The notes under the pieces were generated by a model, which saw only the letters and a program-made list of their open reading frames with translations, made no database searches and had not been told where the DNA came from. A DNA stretch of 64,000 bases from Methylomonas sp. AM2-LC. Lineage in GTDB: Bacteria; Pseudomonadota; Gammaproteobacteria; Methylococcales; Methylomonadaceae. The stretch spans positions 1-64,000 of the forward strand of contig NZ_CP157006.1 in NCBI RefSeq assembly GCF_039904985.1, written 5' to 3'. A program made the translations under genes and the position numbers. Below, in pieces: positions 35,504-43,797 of the stretch (its first letter is position 1; every line of letters starts with the position of its first letter).

Positions 35504-38461
35504 ATGAAGGGTACTGTGATAGTGTTTTTGATAGGTTTATTGAGTTGGTCAGGACTGAGTTTAGCCACCACTGGAGTAACAACGATTCCAGCAGATGTTA
35601 CCGGACAGATTGAAGTCATAAAATCGGGTTTGGTTTACAACCGTACAACTAAAACTTTCAATTCCCTCTTAACCTTAACCAATAGCTCGAAAACCCCGAT
35701 TTACGGCTCGATATCCATCGCCGTAAACATTAGCGATCCCACAAAAATTACCTTGGCTAATTCAGCCGGAATTTCAAGCAATGGTGGTAGTTATCCTGTC
35801 ATCAAGGTAGCCCTACCAAAAGGAATATTGCCACCTGGTTCTTCAGTGGATAATGTTTTGCTGGAATTCTCCAATCCTACTCAGGAAAAGTTTACATTTA
35901 CTTTGGAAGTTTTTGCGGCTATTGATCCATCAACTCAGGGTTCGGCGACAATTAACAATATTTCTCCCAATGCTGCGCCGTCCGGCGCCATTATTACTTT
36001 AAACGGCACCGGTTTTACCAGCACTTCCCAAATCTCGTTTGGGAGCATAAAAATAGCCAGCTTCGACTTTATATCCTCCCAACAAATCAGTTTTATGGTG
36101 CCTGTCAGCACTAATAATTCAGGTCAATTGATTCCGCTGACACAAGGTATCTATCCAGTTCAGGTGGACAACAGTATTACTTACAACTTTTCGGTTACTG
36201 CATTGCCGAACAACCCAAATCCGGCAGGGGCAACAATCAACACATTTGTAACGGGTATCCAGCAGTCATACACCAATATGCTGCCGCAATTTCAAACATC
36301 CATTGCCAAAGCCAGTAGCTTGTATACCGATCCTAATTCACAGCAAATATTCACACAAATCAGTAATTTTATCAGTTCAACATCCACTTTAGTCAGTAAT
36401 GATTTATCCAATGCGATAGCTGAATTAGATTCGGTGTCACTCGACACTTTGGAAAGGGTTTTATTGTTGAATCAACTGGACGTGCAAGCAGCGCAACTGG
36501 CATCCAATACAAAAAATTGGAATTTAAACAGCTTAGCCGCTAAGCATAATAAGAATACTTTGCCTGATGATTTAAATGCCTCTTTAAATCTTACCAAAAA
36601 ATTAATGCAAATTTTGACCAGTGCAATTGTGGGAAAATCTGCCCAGGCAGCCACAACGCCCTCATATCCCCCGATTACAGCAGCAAACATTAATCAGTGG
36701 TTTTCCGATAGACAAGGTGTTGCTGTTATTTCTCAATGGGTGGATAAGGTTGATACAGTTGCAAACGGTTGTTTTATATCCTTAGTTCCTGGCGTATTAA
36801 CGGGGCCAGGGGAGATTATAATTGCATCAGTTTGTGCTGATTTAAAATCCTTTTCAACTGCAATGAGTTTGGGTTTAACATTTGCCTATGCGGAATTTGG
36901 ACAAATAGCAGATTTCACCATCAAATCGACGGGACCGACTGGCGGTCGAAAATGTACGTTGCCGATTACCGGTTCTTCTGGACAGTGTCTTGCCTATTAT
37001 TATGAATATGTTGGTCTTAATGTATCTAACGTAGATGTCCCTTTTAATAATTTTAACACCCCACAAGTTTTGATAACCCATAAAATAAATTTGCTGGCTT
37101 CCGCCTCTAAGGCGGCAGGATTCCTAAAAGGTGTGGGGCAAAAACTTCAATCCATCCCCCCAGACACATTATCTAAACTATCAAACAATCTCAAGCAGTT
37201 GATAAGCCGATCAATTTCTAGCAGTAATACTTTAAACAATTATATTAATAATTTAGCTAATTTTGGTAACGGATCGCTCTATCCAGATGAACAGCCTGTA
37301 ACAGTTGGCTTTGACATGCTTAATTTTGTTCCTGAATGTCAAGCGACATATAGCATATTTGGTATTAATTTTCCTCTCACGAAAAATTATTCTAACTTCT
37401 TTACGATTGACACAAGCTTATCTCCAGGTCTAGCCCAGATTGAAGTACCGTACAATCTTTCATCCAAAAATAATAATCCGTTACAATTAGTCTGCAGCAT
37501 TAAGCTTAATTCGAATTATACCCTCGCGGCTGAAAACTCATTAAAAATTGAAGCGGATTATACTGTCACAAAATACATAAAAACGGTTTTAACCAAAAGT
37601 GGAACTGGCGACGGATTGGTGACCAGTGCCGTTAACCCAAATTCAGGCAACACTAATAATTCAGATATAAATTGCGCCACTGGTTGTGCCAGTGGAAACG
37701 CAAAATATCTTTATGATCCCAGTTCATCGCAAACCGTGGTTTTAACCGCCACCCCAAACAGCTCATCGACTTTCACAGGATGGTCAGTCCAAGATTTAAC
37801 AGGCCAAGCATTTAATTGTCAAGAAGGCACAAATAGTCAAACTACCTGTACTTTGAATTTAGTGGGTAATCCGATCAATATAACGGCGCAATTTAACAAC
37901 AACAGTTGCCAAATTGGTAGTCCAGGTCCAGCAGGCGGCATCATCTTTTATGTCAATCCTGGCTCAACAGATTCATCCTGTCACGGTTTAGAAGCCGCAC
38001 CAGAGGATCAAACCCCATCTACTTGGGGTTGCTGGGGTTGGGACGCCTCTCAAATAAATACCGCACCCTGGTACGGATTTACATGGACTACCATAGGCAG
38101 CACCGGTACCGCAATCGGCACAGGCGCGGCAAACACCGCCGCCATTATTGCCGCCTGTGGCACCGGTGGCGGCGCAGGTAACGGCAACCCATATTATGAA
38201 GGCACGGCAACCAATGCCGCGGCAACCGCTTCTGCATATACCTTAAATGGCTATTCTGACTGGTATCTTCCGTCACAGGATGAATTGAATCAACTGTATT
38301 TAAATCAAGGCGTTGTGGGTGGTTTTGCTAACGACTTCTATTGGAGCTCTTCGGAGAGCGGCAGCTACTACGCGTGGAACCAGCACTTCACCAATGGCTA
38401 CCAGTACACCCCCATCACTAAGCTCAATCCGCTTGGCGTGCGTGCGGTTCGGGCTTTTTAA
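35504..38461 (+). CDS. Large secreted protein with IPT/TIG and C-terminal lectin-like (Lcl/DUF1566) domain
   Basis: The 985-residue protein starts with a signal peptide (1-21). An IPT/TIG-like domain lies at about 150-235 (INNISPNAAPSGAIITLNGTG), followed by a long helical and beta region. A divergent InlB-type repeat is near 695-800 (GTGDGLVTSAVNPNSG). The C-terminal ~180 residues form a DUF1566/Lcl C-type-lectin fold ending in YWSSSESGSYYAWNQHF and VRAVRAF. This end is the classical variable region of diversity-generating retroelement targets. The start has GGAG upstream. No reverse transcriptase or template repeat was found in the window. Confidence 0.75.
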   Translation: MKGTVIVFLIGLLSWSGLSLATTGVTTIPADVTGQIEVIKSGLVYNRTTKTFNSLLTLTNSSKTPIYGSISIAVNISDPTKITLANSAGISSNGGSYPVIKVALPKGILPPGSSVDNVLLEFSNPTQEKFTFTLEVFAAIDPSTQGSATINNISPNAAPSGAIITLNGTGFTSTSQISFGSIKIASFDFISSQQISFMVPVSTNNSGQLIPLTQGIYPVQVDNSITYNFSVTALPNNPNPAGATINTFVTGIQQSYTNMLPQFQTSIAKASSLYTDPNSQQIFTQISNFISSTSTLVSNDLSNAIAELDSVSLDTLERVLLLNQLDVQAAQLASNTKNWNLNSLAAKHNKNTLPDDLNASLNLTKKLMQILTSAIVGKSAQAATTPSYPPITAANINQWFSDRQGVAVISQWVDKVDTVANGCFISLVPGVLTGPGEIIIASVCADLKSFSTAMSLGLTFAYAEFGQIADFTIKSTGPTGGRKCTLPITGSSGQCLAYYYEYVGLNVSNVDVPFNNFNTPQVLITHKINLLASASKAAGFLKGVGQKLQSIPPDTLSKLSNNLKQLISRSISSSNTLNNYINNLANFGNGSLYPDEQPVTVGFDMLNFVPECQATYSIFGINFPLTKNYSNFFTIDTSLSPGLAQIEVPYNLSSKNNNPLQLVCSIKLNSNYTLAAENSLKIEADYTVTKYIKTVLTKSGTGDGLVTSAVNPNSGNTNNSDINCATGCASGNAKYLYDPSSSQTVVLTATPNSSSTFTGWSVQDLTGQAFNCQEGTNSQTTCTLNLVGNPINITAQFNNNSCQIGSPGPAGGIIFYVNPGSTDSSCHGLEAAPEDQTPSTWGCWGWDASQINTAPWYGFTWTTIGSTGTAIGTGAANTAAIIAACGTGGGAGNGNPYYEGTATNAAATASAYTLNGYSDWYLPSQDELNQLYLNQGVVGGFANDFYWSSSESGSYYAWNQHFTNGYQYTPITKLNPLGVRAVRAF
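38339..38461 (+). other. Candidate variable region (VR) of a diversity-generating retroelement
   Basis: The last 123 bases of the 985-residue gene encode YWSSSESGSYYAW onward to the end RAVRAF. They are GC-richer than the preceding gene. The coding sequence ends in CGTGCGGTTCGGGCTTTTTA, like the mutagenic-homing end of known VRs. A hairpin follows within 20-55 bases (ACCGCT at 38478-38483 with AGCGGT at 38511-38516, or CTCG-GTAG-CGAG at 38501-38512), as in other VR-flanking cruciforms. Confidence 0.45.
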
Positions 38462-38612
38462 CTTTAACCCTTTAACTACCGCTGTTTGGCCAGGAAGGTA
38501 CTCGGTAGCGAGCGGTGGTCAAATAGCACCTGGAAGCCTAATGTGTCTATTTGTCGCTCGCTGGCTCGTTATCGAGATTCTCACTGGAGAAATGTCTGTG
38601 GGATTTTAAAGA

Positions 38613-39140
38613 CTAATTTTTACAAACAGGGCAAGCATGAAATGGTTCAGAAACTATATAAATTTTAGAGCTTTTGCAATATTGACACTTTACTAAAAAA
38701 AGTGATTTCTCGATATTAAAAGTGGCAATTTGCCAGGCTTCGGAGATATTTATTTTCGTAATTGTAGAAGAATTAGATTGGTTAAATATCGAGACAAATT
38801 TTTTATATCGATCATAAGCGTTGATAACATTTTTGGAAAATCCGTCATCAGGAAAATTTTTAAATTCTAGACGAAAGAAGAATAGAAACATAGTTGCTTC
38901 TTTTAGTTTTTTTGAGCTTTTTAAAATAAACGACGGGGATGTTCTTAATGGTCCTCGTTGAACATCTCCGCCGTGTGTGTTTTCATAAACCCAATCAATC
39001 ATCGATTTTGGTAATGTCGATGTTTTTTTAATTATGGATTGCCTGGCTTTTCTTTTGATGAGTTCCATTGTAATGATGTGATCATCAACACATTCAGAAC
39101 CTGTCTTGGGGGATTTCTTTACTTTATTAAGACTGTTCAT
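38613..39140 (-). CDS. FlhC-like transcriptional activator subunit, second pair
   Basis: The 175-residue protein ends in a zinc-binding pattern C-x2-C-x15-C-x2-C (KCQYCK and ACPVC), the hallmark of FlhC and of the conjugation activators SetC/AcaC. The N-terminal two thirds are helical and only weakly similar. The start is set at ATG 39140, which has AGGGGC upstream; an in-frame codon at 39158 lacks this. The gene overlaps the preceding FlhD-like gene by 14 bases. It would form a complex with that protein and act on transfer promoters. Confidence 0.65.
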   Translation of the reverse strand: MNSLNKVKKSPKTGSECVDDHIITMELIKRKARQSIIKKTSTLPKSMIDWVYENTHGGDVQRGPLRTSPSFILKSSKKLKEATMFLFFFRLEFKNFPDDGFSKNVINAYDRYKKFVSIFNQSNSSTITKINISEAWQIATFNIEKSLFLVKCQYCKSSKIYIVSEPFHACPVCKN

Positions 39141-39732
39141 AGAGCCCCTGCATATCAATATGTGCAGATAGATTTAAAAATACGTCTATTTCAGAAGAAT
39201 TCAATGCGGATATTCTAGATAAGTATTCGTCTGTAAATGTCGGTTTAAAACAAATAATTCCCGCTGAAGAAATACGTTTAATGGTATCTATATCCATTAA
39301 CTGATAAGTCGATAACATTTCATCACTTATACCAAACATAGCTAGAGCCATTATTGGATCGCGACGGGAAACCTCTCGGCATTTGATTAAATGTTCGAAG
39401 GTTATGTCAGAAATGTCACCGCAATTGGGTGATGCTAAATTTTTACGTCTTTCAAAATAAGAATCAATGTTTTGCATACCAAACCGATACTCATTATCAA
39501 GCTCATCTGTAAGATTTATAAATTTTAATCGTTGAGAAATAACATTCCCGCCAAACTCAGCAATAAGAGGCAGGACTATATCCTGAAACCATTCGTATTT
39601 AACTTTAGTACCGGCAAGATCTACTAAGCAGTCAGAATCATAATTAATCAAATGAGAAACAATGGCAGAAAGTATGGAATTTGTAGGACTGTGGCCTGTT
39701 TGTTTTTTTAGAAACTTATGAACTTCTATCAC
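39127..39732 (-). CDS. FlhD-like transcriptional activator subunit, second pair (extended)
   Basis: The protein has about 201 residues, twice a normal FlhD. The N-terminal 110 residues are of unknown type. The C-terminal part shows the FlhD pattern (EHLIKCREVSRRDPIMALAM, then a FGISDEMLSTYQLMD segment), comparable with LNLKFLMFARETI in the neighbouring FlhD-like gene. The start is placed at GTG 39732 after AGGGAACTC; an earlier GTG at 39759 is possible. It lies 42 bases after the first FlhC-like gene and overlaps its FlhC-like partner, so all four regulators form one operon. Confidence 0.55.
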   Translation of the reverse strand: MIEVHKFLKKQTGHSPTNSILSAIVSHLINYDSDCLVDLAGTKVKYEWFQDIVLPLIAEFGGNVISQRLKFINLTDELDNEYRFGMQNIDSYFERRKNLASPNCGDISDITFEHLIKCREVSRRDPIMALAMFGISDEMLSTYQLMDIDTIKRISSAGIICFKPTFTDEYLSRISALNSSEIDVFLNLSAHIDMQGLYEQS

Positions 39733-39774
39733 TTTGAGTTCCCTATAAATAAGCCCCACAAAAAGTTATGTAGA

Positions 39775-40452
39775 TTATCCTGTTTTGGACGGCTTAGTTG
39801 CTAGATTATTCCAGCGGAATCGTCCTTTTGCGTCCTGACGACTGTCACAAACAGGGCAAAAACGAAACATGGGTGGGTATCCATGCAACGTAACATAAAA
39901 CCTATCACATTTTGCACAAGATACAGACACAATTTCACCGGATCGAATTAGGGTAGTTATCAGGTAAGCACGATTAATGTTTAAGTGCGGTTTAGAACCT
40001 GTCAGATTATAACCAGTAATATTTTTGTACATATTGTACGCAGACAAGTAAGCAAGAGGGCGAAAAGCTTTGAAACTTGAAGAATTAAAATCATCTTCAT
40101 GCCCTTTATAACTGTCAATTATGGTTTTATATATGCGGAAATAAGCAGAGGCATGCAGGCAATTAGTTGGAGATTTAATTATCCAGTCATTATCGGTCGG
40201 GAGTTGACCTGCAATTGGGCTCTTACCTGTCAATTGCTTGATTAACTGGATACAGGATGATTTAGATATTCCACAGGTAGCTCGAACAATAGTTGATCGC
40301 GCGTCATCGCGTATTAAAAATATGCTTATTTTTACACGTAATGCAATTCCAACAATATCATTTTCCTTAGGAGTTAAACGGAGATGAGCTTCTGTTTTTG
40401 ATGGATCGATTTTCTTAGGTGATAAACGGAGGTGAGCTTCTGTTGATGTCAT
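39775..40452 (-). CDS. FlhC/SetC/AcaC-like transfer activator subunit
   Basis: The 225-residue protein has the zinc motif C-x2-C-x16-C-x2-C (SCAKCDRFYV and FRFCPVCD) near residues 175-200 and an FlhC-like helical core with ARSTIVRATCGISKSSC. In SXT and IncA/C elements such proteins with an FlhD-like partner switch on conjugation genes. A 48-base in-frame duplication near the N-terminus gives two copies of TEAHLRL (residues 4-10 and 20-26). The start has AAGGGG upstream and lies 12 bases after the FlhD-like gene. Confidence 0.82.
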   Translation of the reverse strand: MTSTEAHLRLSPKKIDPSKTEAHLRLTPKENDIVGIALRVKISIFLIRDDARSTIVRATCGISKSSCIQLIKQLTGKSPIAGQLPTDNDWIIKSPTNCLHASAYFRIYKTIIDSYKGHEDDFNSSSFKAFRPLAYLSAYNMYKNITGYNLTGSKPHLNINRAYLITTLIRSGEIVSVSCAKCDRFYVTLHGYPPMFRFCPVCDSRQDAKGRFRWNNLATKPSKTG

Positions 40453-40464
40453 GTTAACCCCTTT

Positions 40465-40737
40465 TTAGCAAGCCTCTAATGAAGCCAGTAATCCGGACGG
40501 AAAATCCGAAACCTTTTCTATTAGATCTATTTTTATAAGGGATCGACCAGATTCGGATGCAAAGATAATTTCTTCTACCGACATCGATGAAATCTTTTTT
40601 AACTGTTCAGAGTTTAATCCGAAAATGTAAGCTGATTCCATCGGAAAATGTGAAATAGTTTCCCTGGCGAACATTAAAAATTTCAAATTGAGAGTTTTTA
40701 AATCATTTGCAACTCTGTCGCTGGTACATTCGTTCAT
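40465..40737 (-). CDS. FlhD/SetD/AcaD-like transfer activator subunit
   Basis: The 90-residue protein follows the FlhD pattern: LNLKFLMFARETISHFPMES near residues 16-35 and FGLNSEQLKKISSMSVEEI after it. It is the partner of the FlhC-like protein 12 bases downstream, and together they would form a master activator of transfer. It is first in the four-gene regulator operon. The 350-base region upstream to box 2 is AT-rich and divergent to the TerC-like gene, and no tra box faces this direction. Confidence 0.78.
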   Translation of the reverse strand: MNECTSDRVANDLKTLNLKFLMFARETISHFPMESAYIFGLNSEQLKKISSMSVEEIIFASESGRSLIKIDLIEKVSDFPSGLLASLEAC

Positions 40738-41094
40738 TTTAAAGTTTCCATGTTGTAAATTGTTTGCTATTGAGTCTGCTGGGTTACATGTAATTCAGAT
40801 TTCCCTCCTAACGTTGATTTTAAAGTTTTAATTTTGCAGACTTTTTCTATGATCAATATTCTATCTATTATTAAAAATTCACAAAGTCGGGTTTAGGCTT
40901 TATAGAGGCGTAAACCTGCGCACACCTTGATCTATCTAGCGTTAAGATTTCTTAAAAAATTACATTTTTTTTGTACAAAAAATAGACGGTAATTTTCTTT
41001 ATTAGTTATCAACAACCTACAGCATTAGCTTGTCCTGAAAAAAATAATTTATTTTTAACGAAATTTTTGTGTTTTTTACAAAAAAAATTGAATT

Positions 41095-41116
41095 AGGCTT
41101 TTTTTTGGCACCTTTC
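41095..41116 (+). promoter_or_regulatory. Conserved tra box 2, upstream of the DUF475/TerD genes
   Basis: The box reads A-GGC, eight T, GGCACCTTTC and is followed by GATGTGATGTATTTC, nearly the same as in box 3. It lies 58 bases before the ATG at 41175. TAACAT at 41145-41150 is a possible -10 element at the same distance as TAATAT in box 3. The rest of the gap from 40738 is AT-rich with no gene. Confidence 0.75.
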
Positions 41117-41174
41117 GATGTGATGTATTTCTGTGTTGGTGACTTAACATAGAAGAAAATTTGTGGGGAAAAAA

Positions 41175-42173
41175 ATGCGATATTTCTTATTACCGAATCT
41201 CCTGTCCTTTATAGGTGTATGTGTAATTTGGTGGTTTTATGGTTGGAATGGAGCGATTAAGACTGTTTTATTGATTTTGATAGAAGGAATCTTAAGCGTA
41301 GACAATAGTGTGGTGAACGTTACCACTCTCAAGACAATGCCACCAAAATATCAACGAGCCTTTATGACCTGGGGCTGGCTTATTGCAGTGGTTGGAATGC
41401 GATTTATATTCCCAGTGGGAATTGTTTCTGCAACCACTGAAATGAATTTTGTTGAAACTATTCAGTTAGCATTTAACCATGGTGAAGAATATAAGGATCA
41501 CGTAGAAGGAGCGAAAACGGTTATTTCATCGTTTGGAGCCATATTTATGATACTCATCGGTATTAAGTTTTTGTTGGCAGACAAAGAAGTGTACTGGTTC
41601 GAGGCGATTGAAAAAAAGTTTCAAGGCGGTGGTGGTATTGAGGCAGTTGAGGTGTTAGTTGCATCAATTATTTCTTTTGTCGTATGGGTTGGTTTAGATG
41701 GGCAATCTGCCAGGGATACGCAAATAGGATGCGAAACGGGAATATTGGTGTTTTTAATAGTAACTAACTGTATCGGATCACTTGTTAATGCTTTTTGTAA
41801 AAAAGCAGGGCTTTTAGCGGCCAGCGGATTATCTGGTTTCATATATCTTGAATTTCAAGATGCTTCGTTTTCGTTTGATGGAACGATTGGCGCTTTCGCA
41901 GTAACGCCATTAATAACAATTATGCTGGTAGGTTTAGGTTGTGGTGCAGGTTACGTTAGGGCAATGACTCTTTATTTATTAAAGGAGGGTGTCATTGATC
42001 AGTATCGATATCTTGAGCACGGAGCTCATTACGCAGTGTTGTCTTTGGGAATTATGATGTTAATTGGCATTAAATTTCCAGTTCATGAAGTAGTAACCTC
42101 GGGAGTTGGGCTTGGAATAATTGCTCTATCCGTTTACTCATCTATTCGATTTAACAGAAAAAAAGCTTTATAG
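41175..42173 (+). CDS. DUF475/TerC-superfamily integral membrane protein
   Basis: The protein of about 332 residues has eight or nine hydrophobic segments and the TerC-type metal-site pattern near the start (LLILIEGILSVDNSVVNV), a shape shared with YjbE/TerC. TerC proteins act with TerD-type proteins in the tellurite-resistance and metal/stress system. The start at ATG 41175 is preferred to GTG 41163 because GGGGAA precedes it at normal distance. It is the first gene after box 2 and is followed by a TerD gene, so a Ter-like pair is under the control signal of conjugation. Confidence 0.8.
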   Translation: MRYFLLPNLLSFIGVCVIWWFYGWNGAIKTVLLILIEGILSVDNSVVNVTTLKTMPPKYQRAFMTWGWLIAVVGMRFIFPVGIVSATTEMNFVETIQLAFNHGEEYKDHVEGAKTVISSFGAIFMILIGIKFLLADKEVYWFEAIEKKFQGGGGIEAVEVLVASIISFVVWVGLDGQSARDTQIGCETGILVFLIVTNCIGSLVNAFCKKAGLLAASGLSGFIYLEFQDASFSFDGTIGAFAVTPLITIMLVGLGCGAGYVRAMTLYLLKEGVIDQYRYLEHGAHYAVLSLGIMMLIGIKFPVHEVVTSGVGLGIIALSVYSSIRFNRKKAL

Positions 42174-42186
42174 CGGGAGAAAAGTA

Positions 42187-42777
42187 GTGGCAATTATCAT
42201 AAAAAAAGGCGGAAGTACCTCACTTGATGTTCTCGGTGAAAACCTGAGGAACTTAAGTTTAGTATTAAGTTGGACCGAAAGAAAGTCCTCGGATGAAGAA
42301 TTTGATTTGGATTTGTCAGTGATTATGGCCGGTGCAGGTACCAATGAGTATCCAGAAGGCAAGTCTTTCGAGGATCGAGATGTAATTTATTACAATGGAT
42401 TTAATAGATCTATATGTAATTCCATTCATCATCACGGTGACGAAAAAAAGGGGGGTGAAGAGCGGATTGATATTAATCTAGAAACCATTCCAGACAGGTA
42501 CATCAAGCTGGTTGCCGTGGCGACAATTTATGAGGCGGAAGAGCGGAAGCAGAATTTTGGACAGGTTTTAAATGGGTGTATTCGTTTAATTAATCGTGAT
42601 AATAACAAAGAAATACAGTTCGACCTAAGTGAGGACTCAAACACTGCAACAAAAAACACACTTGTTTTTTCTGAGATATACAAATATCAAGATCAATGGA
42701 AATACAAATCAGTTGGCAGAGGCATTAACGGAGGTCTGAAAGAATTTGTTACGTGTTTTGGATTGAAATCAAGATAA
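42187..42777 (+). CDS. TerD-family protein
   Basis: The protein of about 196 residues has the TerD domain: the GGSTSLDVLG and LSLVLSWTER start, the acidic calcium-binding stretch EEFDLDLSVIM, and DRDVIYYNGF. TerD proteins bind Ca2+ and, with TerC, give resistance to tellurite, phages or colicins in Ter systems. The start is GTG 42187 with CGGGAG upstream, 13 bases after the DUF475 gene; the longer upstream frame overlaps that gene and is not needed. Its presence inside a transfer operon is unusual. Confidence 0.85.
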   Translation: MAIIIKKGGSTSLDVLGENLRNLSLVLSWTERKSSDEEFDLDLSVIMAGAGTNEYPEGKSFEDRDVIYYNGFNRSICNSIHHHGDEKKGGEERIDINLETIPDRYIKLVAVATIYEAEERKQNFGQVLNGCIRLINRDNNKEIQFDLSEDSNTATKNTLVFSEIYKYQDQWKYKSVGRGINGGLKEFVTCFGLKSR

Positions 42778-42880
42778 GAAAAAGAATAGGTTTCCTGAAA
42801 TTAGGAATAGGGCCTTATAAAAACGAGTAGATCAAAAATGTCCTTTCGGGGCGAAATTTAAATAAGGTAGCAATTAAATT

Positions 42881-42943
42881 GGAGACGCAAAATCGGCCGT
42901 GCAGCGGGGCTACACCGACATTGTTACTTTTAACAATGTTTTT
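42881..42943 (+). ncRNA. Structured leader B with terminator, riboswitch-like, before trbI
   Basis: GGAGACGCAAAATCGGCCGT (42881-42900) and the following AGCGGGGCTACACCGA recall the 3' half of the c-di-GMP-I (GEMM) aptamer (GACGCAAA; AGC-GGGTTACC-GA). The usual 5' half (GGGCAAACC with a GAAA loop) is not evident. Directly after it ACATTGTT (42918-42925) pairs with AACAATGT (42932-42939) and five T follow, an intrinsic terminator 10 bases before the trbI ATG. Aptamer plus terminator fits transcription attenuation. A related leader is at 32851. Confidence 0.4.
42918..42943 (+). terminator. Attenuator-type terminator before trbI
   Basis: An 8-base perfect stem (ACATTGTT/AACAATGT) with a 6-base loop is followed by TTTTT (42939-42943). 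Its place between the structured leader and the start codon suggests conditional termination instead of the end of an operon. Confidence 0.65.
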
Positions 42944-42953
42944 GCATTAATAA

Positions 42954-43262
42954 ATGAAAGAAATTTTAAAAGCGACAGCACTTTTCGCATTTTGCACGGG
43001 AGGCGGAGTAATTGGTGGTTACTGGGGCGGGGGGATGACACCTGTTCAGGGGCAAATTGCAATTATTGATGTCCAAGCAATTGTTAAGTCGTCTATGGAT
43101 AAAAACCCAAAGCAATCTGAAGAAGATACTAAGGCATTAACAGAAAAAATCAAAGATATGACCGAATCCCTGGTTGCAGAAGGGATGGTTGTTTTGGATT
43201 CAACGGCAGTATTGAGCGCTCCGGAGGAAGCATATGTCACTCTCGATCAAGATCAGGAATAA
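42954..43262 (+). CDS. trbI: F-type conjugation protein TrbI-like
   Basis: The 102-residue protein has an N-terminal hydrophobic segment (about 5-30, Gly-rich) and the pattern IAIIDVQAIV near 36-45 and VVLDSTAVLSAPEEAYVTL near the end, as in F-type TrbI. TrbI of F affects pilus outgrowth and retraction and sits in the inner membrane. It overlaps the following peptidase gene by 29 bases, the usual neighbour. The assignment rests on pattern and position because the family is short and variable. Confidence 0.6.
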   Translation: MKEILKATALFAFCTGGGVIGGYWGGGMTPVQGQIAIIDVQAIVKSSMDKNPKQSEEDTKALTEKIKDMTESLVAEGMVVLDSTAVLSAPEEAYVTLDQDQE

Positions 43263-43797
43263 AAATTTTACGCCTGAAATATTTTTGCAAGAAGCAAAGA
43301 TATTTTGGCCTAAATTAAGGCTCCATTTTAGGCTGAACTGGCTTGTATGGATTTTAATAGCGTCTTTATATTTTGTTGTTCACTTAAATTACCGATTGGT
43401 ATTCAACGAAACACCAAGCTTGCCATACACGTTATTTTTGGTTCGATACGGCGAAAATGTGAAAACTGGTCAAGTTATTGCCTTCAATTGGCACGGCGGA
43501 AAACAATATCCTGACGGGATTATGTTTGCCAAACGATTGGTTGCAAGTCAGGGTGAAGTTGTTGTTCGGCATGGTCGAGATTTCAGTATTGGCGACCTCA
43601 CTCTTGTGGGTAAAGAACATGGTATTTATACCAGAGATCTCTATCCAAATAATCAGTTGCAGGAAGGGTCTAATGTTATTCCGATAGGCAAGTACTTTGT
43701 AGCCGGCGATCATGAATACAGTCTTGATTCACGTTACAGTTTGCTTGGTTTAGTTGATGAAAAGGACGTGGTGGGTCGTGCGTATCCAATTTGGTAA
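43234..43797 (+). CDS. trhF: TrhF/TraF-type S26 signal peptidase of conjugation
   Basis: The 187-residue protein has one membrane helix (about 34-52), the catalytic serine in ETPSLPYTLF (Ser62) and the lysine in MFAKRLVASQGE (Lys100). It ends with GDHEYSLDSRYSLLGLV, all typical for S26 peptidases of transfer systems, which process pilin or other transfer proteins. The start ATG 43234 lies within the end of the trbI gene. The order trhF-traW-traU-traN after it is the one of SXT-type elements. Confidence 0.88.
   Translation: MSLSIKIRNKNFTPEIFLQEAKIFWPKLRLHFRLNWLVWILIASLYFVVHLNYRLVFNETPSLPYTLFLVRYGENVKTGQVIAFNWHGGKQYPDGIMFAKRLVASQGEVVVRHGRDFSIGDLTLVGKEHGIYTRDLYPNNQLQEGSNVIPIGKYFVAGDHEYSLDSRYSLLGLVDEKDVVGRAYPIW

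Noticed and set aside
36472..37081. Minus-strand frames within the 985-residue gene
   Set aside because: They are shadows of the real frame without ribosome sites or domain patterns.
38486..38668. A 60-residue frame after the lectin-like gene as part of a retroelement reverse transcriptase or template repeat
   Set aside because: It shows no reverse-transcriptase motif and no similarity to the end of the lectin gene, and it overlaps the hairpin region and the start of the convergent gene end.
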